Below, one piece after another: positions 53,062 to 63,960 of a DNA stretch of 64,000 nucleotides. Source of the stretch: Archivesica marissinica (taxonomy: Eukaryota; Mollusca; Bivalvia; Venerida; Vesicomyidae); NCBI GenBank assembly GCA_014843695.1, contig CM026394.1:38959382-39023381 (forward strand). Direction: 5' to 3'. The translations under genes were made by a program, and so were the position numbers. A model generated the notes under the pieces. That model worked only from the letters and a program-made list of their open reading frames with translations. It was not told the DNA's origin and did not search any database. Position 1 is the stretch's first letter, and each line of letters starts with the position of its first letter.

Positions 53062-53212
53062 GGACCGGGAAGTATGTGAGATGGTACGGTGGTCGCCAGA
53101 TCTGACAGGTTGGTTTTCTCCGGGTACTCCGGTTTCCTCCCACACAAATGACCACATTTACGCTTTCATCCGCGCCAACGAGAGTGATTAATATAAGTTG
53201 TTAAAGTTTAGT
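53062..53212 (+). mobile_element. SINE family D2, head truncated
   Basis: CTCGGACCGGGAAGTATGTG, GGTACTCCGGTTTCCTCCCA, CGCGCCAACGAGAGTGATTA, tail ATATAAGTTGTTAAAG. The 55-bp array abuts where the tRNA head should be. Confidence 0.82.
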
Positions 53213-53221
53213 TGTTGTTTT

Positions 53222-53465
53222 TTAATTTAAGTTTATTTAACGTCGCTACCGGTTTCCCATTTGAGTGACGGGCAGTTTACCTAACAACACCTTTCCTGGG
53301 CAGGCTCCAGCGGTTAACCAGTACTTGGTGCACCAACCGCCGTAAGAAACTGCCAACTTTTTCATATAAATGAGACACGGTCTGAGCGGGGCTCGAACCC
53401 GTGACCATCAGAGATGATAGGTTACAGTGGTATACAAGTCAGAGACCTTAACCACTCGAGCAGGG
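53222..53465 (-). mobile_element. Chimeric SINE: family B head and body, family A tail
   Basis: On the - strand: GCTCGAGTGGTTAAGGTCTC head, GGTTCGAGCCCCGCTCAGAC, CTTACGGCGGTTGGTGCACC, GGTAAACTGCCCGTCACTCA, tail GGTAGCGACGTTAAATAAAC. Confidence 0.87.
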
Positions 53466-53671
53466 ACTGTAAAAGTATTAAAAAAAATTGTTTTTATATC
53501 TTAGTAAAATCTTCAATTCTCGAAGATGTTCTCACACGACTAATCCCGCAAATAAAACTCACGCAAACATGTAGTGATCTTACAGTATTCGAAAAAGTAT
53601 CACATGATATGTAAGTCAAAAAAGAGACAACAGGTTGAATCCCATTTTTGAGTTTTTAATCATATTCTATT

Positions 53672-56322
53672 GTATACACAAACACAATCATACAAGGAAT
53701 ATATCACAATCATACAAGGAATATATCACAATCATACAAGGAATACATCACAATCATACAAGGAATACATCACAATCATACAAGGAATATATCACAATCA
53801 TACAAGGAATACATCACAATCATACATCACAATCATACAAGGAATACATCACAATCATACAAGGAATACATCACAATCATACAAGGAATACATCACAATC
53901 ATACAAGGAATACATCACAATCATACAAGGAATACATCACAATCATACATCACAATCATACAAGGAATACATCACAATCATACAAGGAATACATCACAAT
54001 CATACATCACAATCATACAAGGAATACATCACAATCATACAAGGAATACATCACAATCATACAAGGAATACATCACAATCATACAAGGAATACATCACAA
54101 TCATACAAGGAATACATCACAATCATACAAGGAATACATCACAATCATACATCACAATCATACAAGGAATACATCACAATCATACAAGGAATACATCACA
54201 ATCATACAAGGAATACATCACAATCATACAAGGAATACATCACAATCATACAAGGAATATATCACAATCATACAAGGAATACATCACAATCATACAAGGA
54301 ATACATCACAATCATACATCACAATCATACAAGGAATACATCACAATCATACAAGGAATACATCACAATCATACAAGGAATATATCACAATCATACAAGG
54401 AATACATCACAATCATACAAGGAATACATCACAATCATACAAGGAATACATCACAATCATACAAGGAATACATCACAATCATACAAGGAATACATCACAA
54501 TCATACAAGGAATACATCACAATCATACAAGGAATATATCACAATCATACAAGGAATACATCACAATCATACAAGGAATACATCACAATCATACAAGGAA
54601 TACATCACAATCATACAAGGAATACATCACAATCATACAAGGAATACATCACAATCATACAAGGAATACATCACAATCATACAAGGAATACATCACAATC
54701 ATACAAGGAATACATCACAATCATACAAGGAATACATCACAATCATACAAGGAATACATCACAATCATACAAGGAATACATCACAATCATACAAGGAATA
54801 CATCACAATCATACAAGGAATACATCACAATCATACAAGGAATACATCACAATCATACAAGGAATATATCACAATCATACAAGGAATACATCACAATCAT
54901 ACATCACAATCATACAAGGAATACATCACAATCATACAAGGAATACATCACAATCATACAAGGAATACATCACAATCATACAAGGAATACATCACAATCA
55001 TACAAGGAATACATCACAATCATACATCACAATCATACAAGGAATACATCACAATCATACATCACAATCATACAAGGAATATATCACAATCATACAAGGA
55101 ATACATCACAATCATACATCACAATCATACAAGGAATACATCACAATCATACAAGGAATACATCACAATCATACAAGGAATACATCACAATCATACAAGG
55201 AATACATCACAATCATACAAGGAATACATCACAATCATACATCACAATCATACAAGGAATACATCACAATCATACAAGGAATACATCACAATCATACAAG
55301 GAATACATCACAATCATACAAGGAATACATCACAATCATACAAGGAATACATCACAATCATACAAGGAATATATCACAATCATACAAGGAATACATCACA
55401 ATCATACAAGGAATACATCACAATCATACAAGGAATACATCACAATCATACATCACAATCATACAAGGAATACATCACAATCATACAAGGAATACATCAC
55501 AATCATACATCACAATCATACAAGGAATACATCACAATCATACATCACAATCATACAAGGAATACATCACAATCATACAAGGAATATATCACAATCATAC
55601 AAGGAATACATCACAATCATACAAGGAATACATCACAATCATACATCACAATCATACAAGGAATACATCACAATCATACAAGGAATACATCACAATCATA
55701 CATCACAATCATACAAGGAATACATCACAATCATACATCACAATCATACAAGGAATACATCACAATCATACAAGGAATACATCACAATCATACAAGGAAT
55801 ATATCACAATCATACATCACAATCATACAAGGAATACATCACAATCATACAAGGAATACATCACAATCATACAAGGAATACATCACAATCATACAAGGAA
55901 TACATCACAATCATACAAGGAATACATCACAATCATACAAGGAATACATCACACTCATACAAGGAATACATCACAATCATACAAGGAATATATCACAATC
56001 ATACAAGGAATACATCACAATCATACAAGGAATACATCACAATCATACATTACAATCATACAAGGAATACATCACAATCATACAAGGAATACATCACAAT
56101 CATACATCACAATCATACAAGGAATATATCACAATCATACATCACAATCATACAAGGAATACATCACAATCATACATCACAATCATACAAGGAATATATC
56201 ACAATCATACATCACAATCATACAAGGAATACATCACAATCATACAAGGAATACATCACAATCATACAAGGAATACATCACAATCATACAAGGAATACAA
56301 CACAATCATACAAGGAATACAT
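53672..56322. repeat. 22-bp array with interspersed 13-bp short units, about 125 copies
   Basis: The unit is ACAATCATACAAGGAATACATC; the short form is ACAATCATACATC. Rare TATATC variants are scattered. The unit has no stop in two forward frames, which produces open frames of about 920 and 908 codons without biological support. Confidence 0.98.
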
Positions 56323-56612
56323 ATACACACATGGGTTGGACCACAAGCTTTACCAACAGTAAATTCGATCCTTCCCCATTGCATGCAGATAAATAAGTAA
56401 AAGTTAACACACTTTTTTCAGCAAACAGGCTCATAAACCAATAGACAAGAGGCAGAGATTAAATTTGAATCCAAGCTACAACTAAACGGACATTGGTATG
56501 ACAAAATAGAAAAGAATCGGGGGAGCTTTACAGAAGTTAAATTGGTAGCCAGCTGGTTCGAAACCTGGCATACGTCAATATATATACAGTCTAACATCAC
56601 TATCAGCATCAC
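56323..56612. other. Stretch without recognised feature
   Basis: Apparently single-copy sequence between the 22-bp array and a SINE. Confidence 0.45.
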
Positions 56613-56889
56613 AGGCGGATCTGTAGTCCAGTGGTAACACGCTGGACTGGTAATCCAGGGACCGCAGGTTCGATCCCCCGTCTGACCATAATAAAATTAA
56701 CAGTCTTTCAGATGGGACGTTAAACCGAGGTCTCGTGTCGGTGCTTTACACCGTGCACGTAAAAGAACCAGAGGAGACTCTGGAATTGGTCTCTGTCTGT
56801 ATCATGCACTATCCTCCAAAAATCTAAAATCTCTTCAGGAGGCGTCGCTCATATGGGTAACCGGTAGCGACGATACATAAACGTAAAAC
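56613..56889 (+). mobile_element. SINE family A with target-site duplication
   Basis: GCGGATCTGTAGTCCAGTGG to GGTAGCGACGATACATAAAC. CACTATCAGCATC is present just before the head and just after the tail (near 56599 and 56891). Confidence 0.93.
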
Positions 56890-57002
56890 ACACTATCAGC
56901 ATCCATACAATTACGTGGCTAAGAGAACAACATGTTTACTGTCTAGTTGTGTAGGGCTATGTGGCTATAAACAAGTTATGTGGCTGTCCATTATGTTTAT
57001 AG

Positions 57003-57124
57003 AGATCAAATGAATAGCCACTTAATATACAAATGAATAGCCACTTAATATACAAATGAATAGCCACTTAATATACAAATGAATAGCCACTTAATATACA
57101 AATGAATAGCCACTTAATATACAA
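57003..57124. repeat. 23-bp array, five copies
   Basis: The unit is ACAAATGAATAGCCACTTAA plus TAT, nearly perfect. Confidence 0.96.
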
Positions 57125-57137
57125 TTGTGGATGTGTC

Positions 57138-57296
57138 CTAGTCTGGGTTCCAATCAGTCGATTTTTCACTTTTTAACTTCTAGCCAAATGACACGTTCAG
57201 AAACTCAATACGGCCCAAGTAATAGTCTCGGTGTTAAAATATATTTAATTGACTGACCAGGCAAACTATATCGACGGCTGTTCCCAGGCTAGATGT
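57138..57296 (+). mobile_element. Short dispersed element, complete copy
   Basis: CTAGTCTGGGTTCCAATCAG start, ACGGCTGTTCCCAGGCTAG end. The inverted ends CTAGYCTGGG/CCCAGGCTAG define the family. Confidence 0.83.
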
Positions 57297-57326
57297 GTCC
57301 ATGGGATGCGTGGCAATTGTTTGTTT

Positions 57327-57442
57327 TTTGTTTGGTTTAAAGCCGAGCCGCACCGGCTGTGTAGGTCATAGGGCGACTCTCTCGGTATTATTGGTGGAGG
57401 AAGATCCCGGGGTGCCCCTCCAAGCAGTATTCCAGGAACGAA
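57327..57442 (-). mobile_element. Meta-domain SINE, 3' part
   Basis: On the - strand: GGGGCACCCCGGGATCTTCC, TCCACCAATAATACCGAGAG, AGTCGCCCTATGACCTACAC. It gives the SINE segment that is absent at 355. Confidence 0.8.
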
Positions 57443-57460
57443 CGGGTTAGACTACATTTA

Positions 57461-57745
57461 GACGGATCTGTAGTCCAGTGGTAACACGCTGGACTGGTAA
57501 TCCAGGGATCGCAGGTTTGATCCCCCGTCTGACCATAATAAAATTAACAATCTTTCAGATTGGAAATTAAACCGAGGTCTCGTGTCGGTGCTTTACACCG
57601 TGTACGTAAAAGAACCAGAGGAGACTCTGGAATGGGTCTCTGTCTGTATCATTGCACTATCCTCCAAAATCTAAAACGAAAATCTCTTCAGGAGGCGTCG
57701 CTCATATGGGCAACCGGTAGCGACGATAAATAAACGTAAAACGCA
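57461..57745 (+). mobile_element. SINE family A with target-site duplication
   Basis: GACGGATCTGTAGTCCAGTG to GGTAGCGACGATAAATAAAC. GACTACATTTA is duplicated at about 57450-57460 and 57746-57756. A young insertion next to a Meta-domain SINE fragment. Confidence 0.93.
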
Positions 57746-57756
57746 GACTACATTTA

Positions 57757-58124
57757 TATGTGACCGGTAGGCCGAGTATCACTCATGTATCAATCGTTTA
57801 TTGTGAAATTATTTAATATAATATTTATAATTTTAATTTGTAATATATACTGACACAAAACAGAAACTGTACACTTTCATTAGAGGTACAATTTATATCC
57901 TTTTAGAAAAAAAATACAGGCACATTTGGAAACAAAATGTGTGAACTATTGGGTAAATTAGTGCAAATGTGTGGAGGATTATTTTCACTCATGATAATAA
58001 CATCCATAATTCTAAAATGTGTAACCGTAAACGTAACGCTCAATATAAAAGTACAGTGTTTTTATGGTGTCAGTATATAATATGGCTTGGAGAATACTGA
58101 GATGTTTTCTTTCAGCTAGTTGGT
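57757..58124. other. Likely 3' UTR and flank of the dehydrogenase gene
   Basis: AT-rich sequence immediately after the stop codon on the - strand. Forward TTTATT at about 57788 (AATAAA in the gene's sense) could serve as its polyadenylation signal. Confidence 0.4.
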
Positions 58125-58172
58125 CTACAAAGTCTTCATTGGCTCTATGCCTAACGAGGCTGCTATCTCATT
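58125..58172 (-). CDS. Dehydrogenase last exon
   Basis: After acceptor ttgtttacag: 15 codons (NEIAASLGIEPMKTL) and TAG. It completes the helix after the HPNQI motif, as in the family. Confidence 0.88.
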   Translation of the reverse strand, partial: NEIAASLGIEPMKTL

Positions 58173-61100
58173 CTGTAAACAAAGGGAGATAATATAATAT
58201 AAATGTAGTTATATTGCACTACTTCTCAAACACAGTTACCTCCCTTGTTTCCTGCAGAGATCACTGTTACAATAGTTGGTCACACACAGTTATCTCCCCT
58301 GTTTCCTGCAGATACCACTGTTATCATAGTTGGTCACACACAGTTATCTCCCCTGTTTCCTGCAGAGATCACTGTTATCATAGTTGGTCACACACAGTTA
58401 TCTCCCCTGTTTCCTGCAGAGATCACTGTTACCATAGTTGGTCAGACACAGTTATCTCCCCTGTTTCCTGCAGAGATCACTGTTATCATAGTTGGTCAGA
58501 CAGAGTTATCTCCCCTGTTTCCTGCAGATACCACTGTTACCATAGTTGGCCAGACAGAGTTATCTCCCCTGTTTCCTGCAGATACCACTGTTACCATAGT
58601 TGGTCAGACACAGTTATCTCCCCTGTTTCCTGCAGATATCACTGTTACCATAGTTGGTCAGACACAGTTATCTCCCCTGTTTCCTGCAGAAATCACTGTT
58701 ACCATAGTTGGTCAGACACAGTTATCTCCCCTGTTTCATGCAGAGATCACTGTTACAATAGTTGGTCACACACAGTTATCTCCCCTGTTTCCTGCAGATA
58801 CCACTGTTACAATAGTTGGTCACACACAGTTATCTCCCCTGTTTCCTGCAGATACCACTGTTACCATAGTTGGCCACACACAGTTATCTCCCCTGTTTCC
58901 TGCATATACCACTGTTACCATAGTTGGTCACACACAGTTATCTCCCCTGTTTCCTGCAGAGATCACTGTTACCATAGTTGGTCAGACACAGTTATCTCCC
59001 CTGTTTCCTGCAGATACCACTGTTACCATAGTTGGTCAGACACAGTTATCTCCCCTGTTTCCTGCAGAGATCACTATTACCATAGTTGGTCAGACACAGT
59101 TATCTCCCCTGTTTCCTGCAGATACCACTGTTACAATAGTTGGTCACACACAGTTATCTCCCCTGTTTCCTGCAGATATCACTGTTACCATAGTTGGTCA
59201 GACACAGTTATCTCCCCTGTTTCCTGCAGAGATCACTGTTACCATAGTTGGCCACACACAGTTATCTCCCCTGTTTCCTGCAGATACCACTGTTACCATA
59301 GTTGGTCACACACAGTTATCTCCCCTGTTTCCTGCAGATACCACTGTTACCATAGTTGGCCAGACACAGTTATCTCCCCTGTTTCCTGCAGATACCACTG
59401 TTACCATAGTTGGCCAGACACAATACACACAACACATTTAAGCAGTGCATGGCCTACCATGTATCATAATATAAGACAGGAAAAATAGTCAAACCTCAGT
59501 TTGTGGTCACCTTCATTAAGCAGCCAACCTGTATTAAACAGCCAGTTTCCAGATTCCCAATATGTTGTTTTATTATACATTTACCCTCTATTAAACAGCC
59601 ACATGTGCTTAACAGCCACTTTCTGCGATTCCCTTGGCTGGCTGATTAAGACAGGTTTTGACTATACTGGGACCAGAACCTCTCAATTGAGTCAGTAAAT
59701 TCGGTTTTAAACCCAAACCGTATTAACAGTCTCATCCGGTTAGTCAGGTGAAAGGAAGTGTCTGGTTAGTCAGGTGAACGGAAGTGTCCGTTTGGTCAGG
59801 TGAAAGGAAGTGTCTGGTTAATTAGGTGAAAGGAAGTGTCCGGTTAGTCAGGTGAACGGAAGTGTCCGGTTAGTCAGGTGAAAGGAAGTGTCTGGTTAGT
59901 TAGGTGAAAGGAAGTGTCCGGTTAGTCAGGTGAAAGGAAGTGTCCAGTTAGTCAGGTGAAAGGAAGTGTCCGGTTAGTTAGGTGAAAGGAAGTGTCTGGT
60001 TAGTCAGGTGAACGGAAGTGTCCGGTTAGTCAGGTGAAAGGAAGTGTCTGGTTAGTTAGGTGAAAGGAAGTGTCTGGTTAGTCAGGTGAACGGAAGTGTC
60101 CGGTTAGTCAGGTGAAAGGAAGTGTCTGGTTAGTTAGGTGAAAGGAAGTGTCCGGTTAGTCAGGTGAAAGGAAGTGTCCGGTTAGTCAGGTGAAAGGAAG
60201 TGTCTGGTTAGTTAGGTGAAAGGAAGTGTCCAGTTAGTCAGTTGAAAGGAAGTGTCCGGTTAGTCAGGTGAACGGAAGTGGTGTCAGTTCTAATTTACAT
60301 AAATGCGCGCCGTAGACTATGTGTTCCAAATACATCGAATACAATCCGCAGATTCATGGGGTCTGGACAAATGGTTTTGGGTTCAAAACGAAAATAAAAC
60401 CATTCAAAAACATTATGATACACCATAGGCTTGACACTATACATACAAACTTGTTTAGGCCATATGGATCCAAGCATGTTTATAAATGACATGCCGCCAC
60501 TATATGAACATCTGTTTTTTATTTTCGGATTTGAACCCAAAACCATTTATCCAGACCCAAACGTCTGTGATACAATCCAGCATTGTTAATATTTATATAA
60601 GTATGACCTTTTTTATTATGTTTTTATAAATGGTTCGAGGAACGCCTCATTTCCCTCCCGCTTTCTGAGGAGCATCAGCGGTGCAGATGATACGGTGTCT
60701 GCCTCGCACTCGAGAGGTTTTCAGTTCGAGCCCTGTCAGAACCCCGGTTGTGTTGTCCTTAGGCAGGGCACATAAATCGACACTGCTGCATCAAGAAATT
60801 ATTTCACAATCGAGCTAAACACATTTGTAGAAACCTTTTTGAACAGTCCTGTTAATACTGCTCTAGAAGTAAGCAGTACGTCGAGGCAACATCACTAGTT
60901 TGAGGTTATCATAATAGTTTGTCTAATATACTCTGCAACACGGATGAACATACCTTCCGTTTAGTTATGTCTTTTTCAGTAATATGAAAAGCGGACGTTA
61001 TTGAATTTAAGATTCCAGATAAAACACTACAACCTAAGCATAAACTTACGGCGTTTTTGATCTGGTTTGGGTGATAGAGAATGCCGCCAAGCTTGTCACA

Positions 61101-63502
61101 TTTGTCCATGTGTTTCCTCTCTGGGTCTCCAGCTACGTATACCATGGTCTCGCCCTCAACCTGTAGGAACAGCACTCACTCATTTAAAACTAAACAACTA
61201 AACTGGTCACTTGCTGCTCATTCCTCGAATATACTGACGACTTGTAAACTGTGGCGCCATTGTTTGGGGTTTACGCCTTCATCAGCACCATTTTGGGCTA
61301 TATATCACCATCGGGCAGTTTACTTAACAACACCTTCTCCGTGGTTGAGTGGTTAAGGTTGCTGACTTGTATGCCTGTGCAACCTATCTGGCCGTGTCTA
61401 TTTATATTAACAAGTTGGCAGTATGAAAAAGGATTATCTAGAACCGAAAGCTATAGCTTATAGAGGTATTCTCCTAGAATTATATACATATTGTAATTAC
61501 GGTATGACAGCGTTTTAATCGTGTCTGAACTATTAATTACAATTTGAAAAAGATCAATATATATTAACCATGAACTGTAAATTACAATATCAATAATATA
61601 GAAAGTAATATATATGGAGGTGGGATAGATATGGCGACTACTTATCCACTGCATGATAGCTAAATGGCTGTCGCTTGTATGGCGATATAATAGTATATTA
61701 ACATAAATCTCTATGGAGGTGGGATATATATAGCTACTACTTATCCACTGCATGATAGCTAAATGGCTGTCGCTTGTATGGAGATATAATAGTATATTAA
61801 TCTAAATCTCTATGAAGTCCCAGTAATATCTATGGAGGTGGGATAGTTATGGCGACTACTTATCCACTGCATGATAGCTAAATGGCTGTCGCTTGTATGG
61901 AGATATAATAGTATATTAATCTAAATCTCTATGAAGTCCCAGTAATATCTATGGAGGTGGGATAGATATGGCGACTACTTATCCACTGCATGATAGCTAA
62001 ATGGCTGTCGCTTGTATGGAGATATAATAGTATATTAATCTAAATCTCTATGAAGTCCCAGTAATATCTATGGAGGTGGGATAGTTATGGCGACTACTTA
62101 TCCACTGCATGATAGCTAAATGGCTGTCGCTTGTATGGAGATATAATAGTATATTAATCTAAATCTCTATGAAGTCCCAGTAATATCTATGGAGGTGGGA
62201 TAGATATGGCGACTACTTATCCACTGCATGATAGCTAAATGGCTGTCGCTTGTATGGAGATAAAATAGTATAATAACCTAAATCTCTATGAAGGAAAGGG
62301 TTAATGGGCTATGGTAACATGTTTGATCAGTAGAGGTGTGGGGCTGGGAGTGTGGCACCGCTAGTGTTTACACACAGCATTGTGTATATATCTGAGTTAA
62401 TGTAGATCGAGACCTAAATCTAGATATAAAACCTCGACATAAATTATTTTGTTCTGTTGAAAAATGCACGGATAGCAAAATGTCACATTTTTCAAGTCTA
62501 AATATTTGGACTAGATCGAGACTATACTTACAGGATCCAGTCCTCTACAATGATTCATTAAATCACTCATTCGCTCTGTGAATCCCTCTTCAAATGCATC
62601 GGGATTGATAGCCACAAAACACTGACCCTGAAAAATTGAAGTAAATGGCCCTCTTAACAAATCAGGTTGGATAAATGTAAACTTGAATGTGACAAATTAC
62701 ACATGTGACAGTGGGATTGATTCCATGCGACACTATCTGTCTATGAGTTTGATGAAAGAGGACATGCGTATATGACCATCAAAGCATTGGCATTCTTGGG
62801 ATCTTGACAAAACTACGTGGCCGAGTGGTTAAGGTCGCTGACTTCAAATCGCTTACCCCCACTGCAGTAGGTTCGAATACCACAGAGGGTGTCGAATACA
62901 TTTAAATGAGCAAGCTATCCGACTGGCTTGTGGTGTTCGCCCGTGTCTGAACTACTGCTCGGGGGGACACCCAGGGTCTTCCTCCACCATTAATTACCGG
63001 AGAGTCGCCATATGACATACACTGTTTGTGCGACATTAAACCTCCAAAACAACGCAGCGCAGAGCAACGCAACGCAACGCAGCACAGCACAGCACAACAC
63101 AACACAACACAACACAACACAACACAACACAACACAACACAACAGACAACACAACACAACACAACACAACACAACACAACACAACACACACACGCATAAA
63201 CAAACAAACAAGTAAATGTCTCTTCAAATATGTTGGTTTCAGCTGAGGAAGTGTGCCACGCGCTGGGTAACGTACCTGTAGCAACAAAAAGCCGTATTTA
63301 TGCATACTACAATTACTATATCTCTATATACGTACGGTCTGAAAGCAATAGTTTAAGCAACAATCAAAATTATTGTACTCTACCAAATTTGCTACTCTGT
63401 CATTGTCCTTCCATTTTCTGACATGATGCGCATACGTCGAACCACTCAGAATACCACAGAATACCTCTACCATCATCGCCAGTCCATACCCCTTGTACCC
63501 AG
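58125..63502 (-). CDS. Type-2 malate/L-lactate dehydrogenase family protein, C-terminal exons
   Basis: Exons in transcript order: 63384-63502, 62532-62627, 61050-61160 and 58125-58172, joined in phase to 123 codons plus a split codon and ending at TAG 58125-58127. Landmarks of the Ldh2/YlbC-YiaK family: GYKGYGLAMMVEVFCGILSG, then NLGQCFVAINPDAF across the first junction, ERMSDLMNHC, VAGDPERKHMDKCDK and GGILYHPNQI, ending EIAASLGIEPMKTL. Family members are about 340-360 residues and reduce or oxidise 2-oxo/2-hydroxy acids (malate, lactate, sulfolactate and relatives) with NAD(P), as soluble homodimers with a fold unlike classical MDH. Substrate cannot be told from this part. The 5' two-thirds lie beyond the right edge. 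The first donor is a weak gtagag; the others are gtaagt-type. The last intron holds two arrays. Confidence 0.9.
58225..59428. repeat. 54-bp array, about 22 copies
   Basis: The unit is AGTTATCTCCCCTGTTTCCT, GCAGAGATCACTGTTACCAT and AGTTGGTCAGACAC. Variants are GATACCACT/GAGATCACT and CACACA/CAGACA. Each unit has a splice-acceptor-like CCCCTGTTTCCTGCAG on the + strand. The unit is a multiple of three, so frames stay open for about 400 codons. It lies in the last intron of the dehydrogenase, 50 bp upstream of its last exon. Confidence 0.97.
59486..59668. mobile_element. ACAGTCAAACCTGT MITE, decayed ends
   Basis: TAGTCAAACCTCAGTTTGTG to AAGACAGGTTTTGACTATA, with the AAGCAGCCAACCTGTATTAA interior. 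Confidence 0.78.
59735..60283. repeat. 26-bp array, about 21 copies
   Basis: The unit is CGGTTAGTCAGGTGAAAGGA plus AGTGTC, with CTGG/CCGG, GTTAGG/GTCAGG and AACGG variants that recur in a five-unit higher-order pattern. Confidence 0.96.
60358..60557. mobile_element. Foldback element, ~200 bp
   Basis: GGGTCTGGACAAATGGTTTT, GGGTTCAAAACGAAAATAAA on the left and their complement on the right (TTTTATTTTCGGATTTGAAC, CCAAAACCATTTATCCAGAC) form arms of about 42 bp around a ~115-nt interior. ATACAATCC occurs outside both ends (60340 and 60570). It lies in a dehydrogenase intron. Confidence 0.75.
60650..60838 (+). mobile_element. D1-related SINE
   Basis: GCATCAGCGGTGCAGATGAT, CAGTTCGAGCCCTGTCAGAA, GTCCTTAGGCAGGGCACATA, tail TATTTCACAATCGAGCTAAA. 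A diverged member of the D1 group. Confidence 0.7.
61050..61160 (-). CDS. Dehydrogenase exon (third visible)
   Basis: 37 codons between acceptor cctacag and donor gtaagt. It encodes VEGETMVYVAGDPERKHMDK and CDKLGGILYHPNQIKNA, with the family's PGDPE-like and HPNQ motifs. Confidence 0.92.
61256..61425. mobile_element. SINE family B pieces in opposite orientations
   Basis: On the - strand, 61256-61345 has the B tail (CAAAATGGTGCTGATGAAGG, GTTGTTAAGTAAACTGCCCG). Adjoining + strand 61340-61425 has a B head (CTCCGTGGTTGAGTGGTTAA, GTTGCTGACTTGTATGCC). Confidence 0.7.
61612..62304 (-). mobile_element. MITE family M3, left half amplified six-fold
   Basis: On the - strand it starts TTAACCCTTTCCTTCATAGA at 62304 and repeats the 119-bp left segment (TAAATCTCTATGAAGTCCCA, TAATATCTATGGAGGTGGGA, ATGATAGCTAAATGGCTGTC as read on +). 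The right half with the second TTAA end is absent. It lies in a dehydrogenase intron. Confidence 0.88.
62532..62627 (-). CDS. Dehydrogenase exon (second visible)
   Basis: 32 codons between acceptor aatttttcag and donor gtaagt. It encodes GQCFVAINPDAFEEGFTERM and SDLMNHCRGLDP, matching the NLGQ-F-x-A-I-D-P segment of the family. Confidence 0.92.
62812..63051 (+). mobile_element. Meta-domain SINE, full length
   Basis: Leu-tRNA-like head ACGTGGCCGAGTGGTTAAGG with a long variable arm and GGTTCGAATACCACAGAG, middle CTATCCGACTGGCTTGTGGT, Meta domain GGGTCTTCCTCCACCATTAA, GAGTCGCCATATGACATACA, GCGACATTAAACCTCC. Followed by a CA-rich tail. Confidence 0.9.
63052..63193. repeat. (AACAC)n microsatellite
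   Basis: Starts as CGCAGCGCAG/CAACG motifs after the SINE tail and becomes a pure (ACAAC)n run. Probably grown from the SINE 3' tail. The cysteine-rich frames on the - strand are artefacts. Confidence 0.96.
63384..63502 (-). CDS. Dehydrogenase exon (first visible)
   Basis: 119 nt after acceptor gtattatgcag. Two bases complete a codon, then 39 codons: GYKGYGLAMMVEVFCGILSG, STYAHHVRKWKDNDRVANL. The GYKGYGLxxMVE motif is diagnostic for the Ldh2 family. Donor gtagag is unusual but keeps phase with the next exon. Confidence 0.9.
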
Positions 63503-63570
63503 CTGCATAATACAATATATTTAAGTTGGTGGTTCCTGATCTTATGCTTTGCAAGAGTTAATTCCCATAT

Positions 63571-63802
63571 GGAAGTCGTGATAGCGCAGTGGATGCGCGT
63601 TCGCTTCAGGTGCGAAAAGTCCGGAGTTCGAGCCCCACTGGAGCCGTTACGATTGTGCCCTTAGGCAAGACATTTAAATTCCACATTGCCTCTTCTCTCT
63701 CCTTCATGGCGATGGATTCCACCAGGAATGAGGTCTCGAGAGTGATTAATATAAGTTGAAAGAACTTGTTTCGCAATCGAGCTAAAATAAATTTGTATAA
63801 AC
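63571..63802 (+). mobile_element. SINE family D1 with target-site duplication
   Basis: GGAAGTCGTGATAGCGCAGT head to AATCGAGCTAAAATAAATTT tail, flanked by TAATTCCCATAT at 63559-63570 and 63803-63814. A recent insertion 57 bp upstream of a dehydrogenase acceptor. Confidence 0.93.
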
Positions 63803-63845
63803 TAATTCCCATATATATGTTAATGGCATATTCACTTAAAGTAGG

Positions 63846-63960
63846 AGGATTTTGCCAAGTGGTTACGCTCGATGGTTTGAATTCGCATTTCTCTCACCGC
63901 TGTAGGTTCGAATTCCACTGGAGACGACACATTCTTTCATTTGAGGCTCGGCTTACGCTT
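63846..63960 (+). mobile_element. Meta-domain SINE, 5' part
   Basis: TTGCCAAGTGGTTACGCTCG, CTCACCGCTGTAGGTTCGAA, ATTCTTTCATTTGAGGCTCG. The 3' part is not recognisable before the window edge. Confidence 0.7.

Noticed and set aside
53635..56400. Two forward open frames of about 920 and 908 codons
   Set aside because: They are the 22-bp array read in different frames, with no splice sites, conserved domain or codon bias; the repeat unit simply lacks stops in those frames.
58214..59488. Open frames of 424 and 398 codons that look like a repetitive secreted or Cys-rich protein
   Set aside because: The 54-bp unit is a multiple of three, so overlapping frames stay open together; two equally long frames over the same DNA argue against coding.
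60909..61049. Continuation of the dehydrogenase frame past 61050 as an alternative C terminus
   Set aside because: A consensus gtaagt donor ends the exon at 61050 and the exon at 58125-58172 completes the family's C terminus in phase.
63230..63300. Extra dehydrogenase exon after an AG near 63280 (- strand)
   Set aside because: The exons on either side join in phase to the conserved NLGQ motif, leaving no room for it.
62902..63305. Cysteine/valine-rich peptides on the - strand
   Set aside because: Translation of the (AACAC)n microsatellite.
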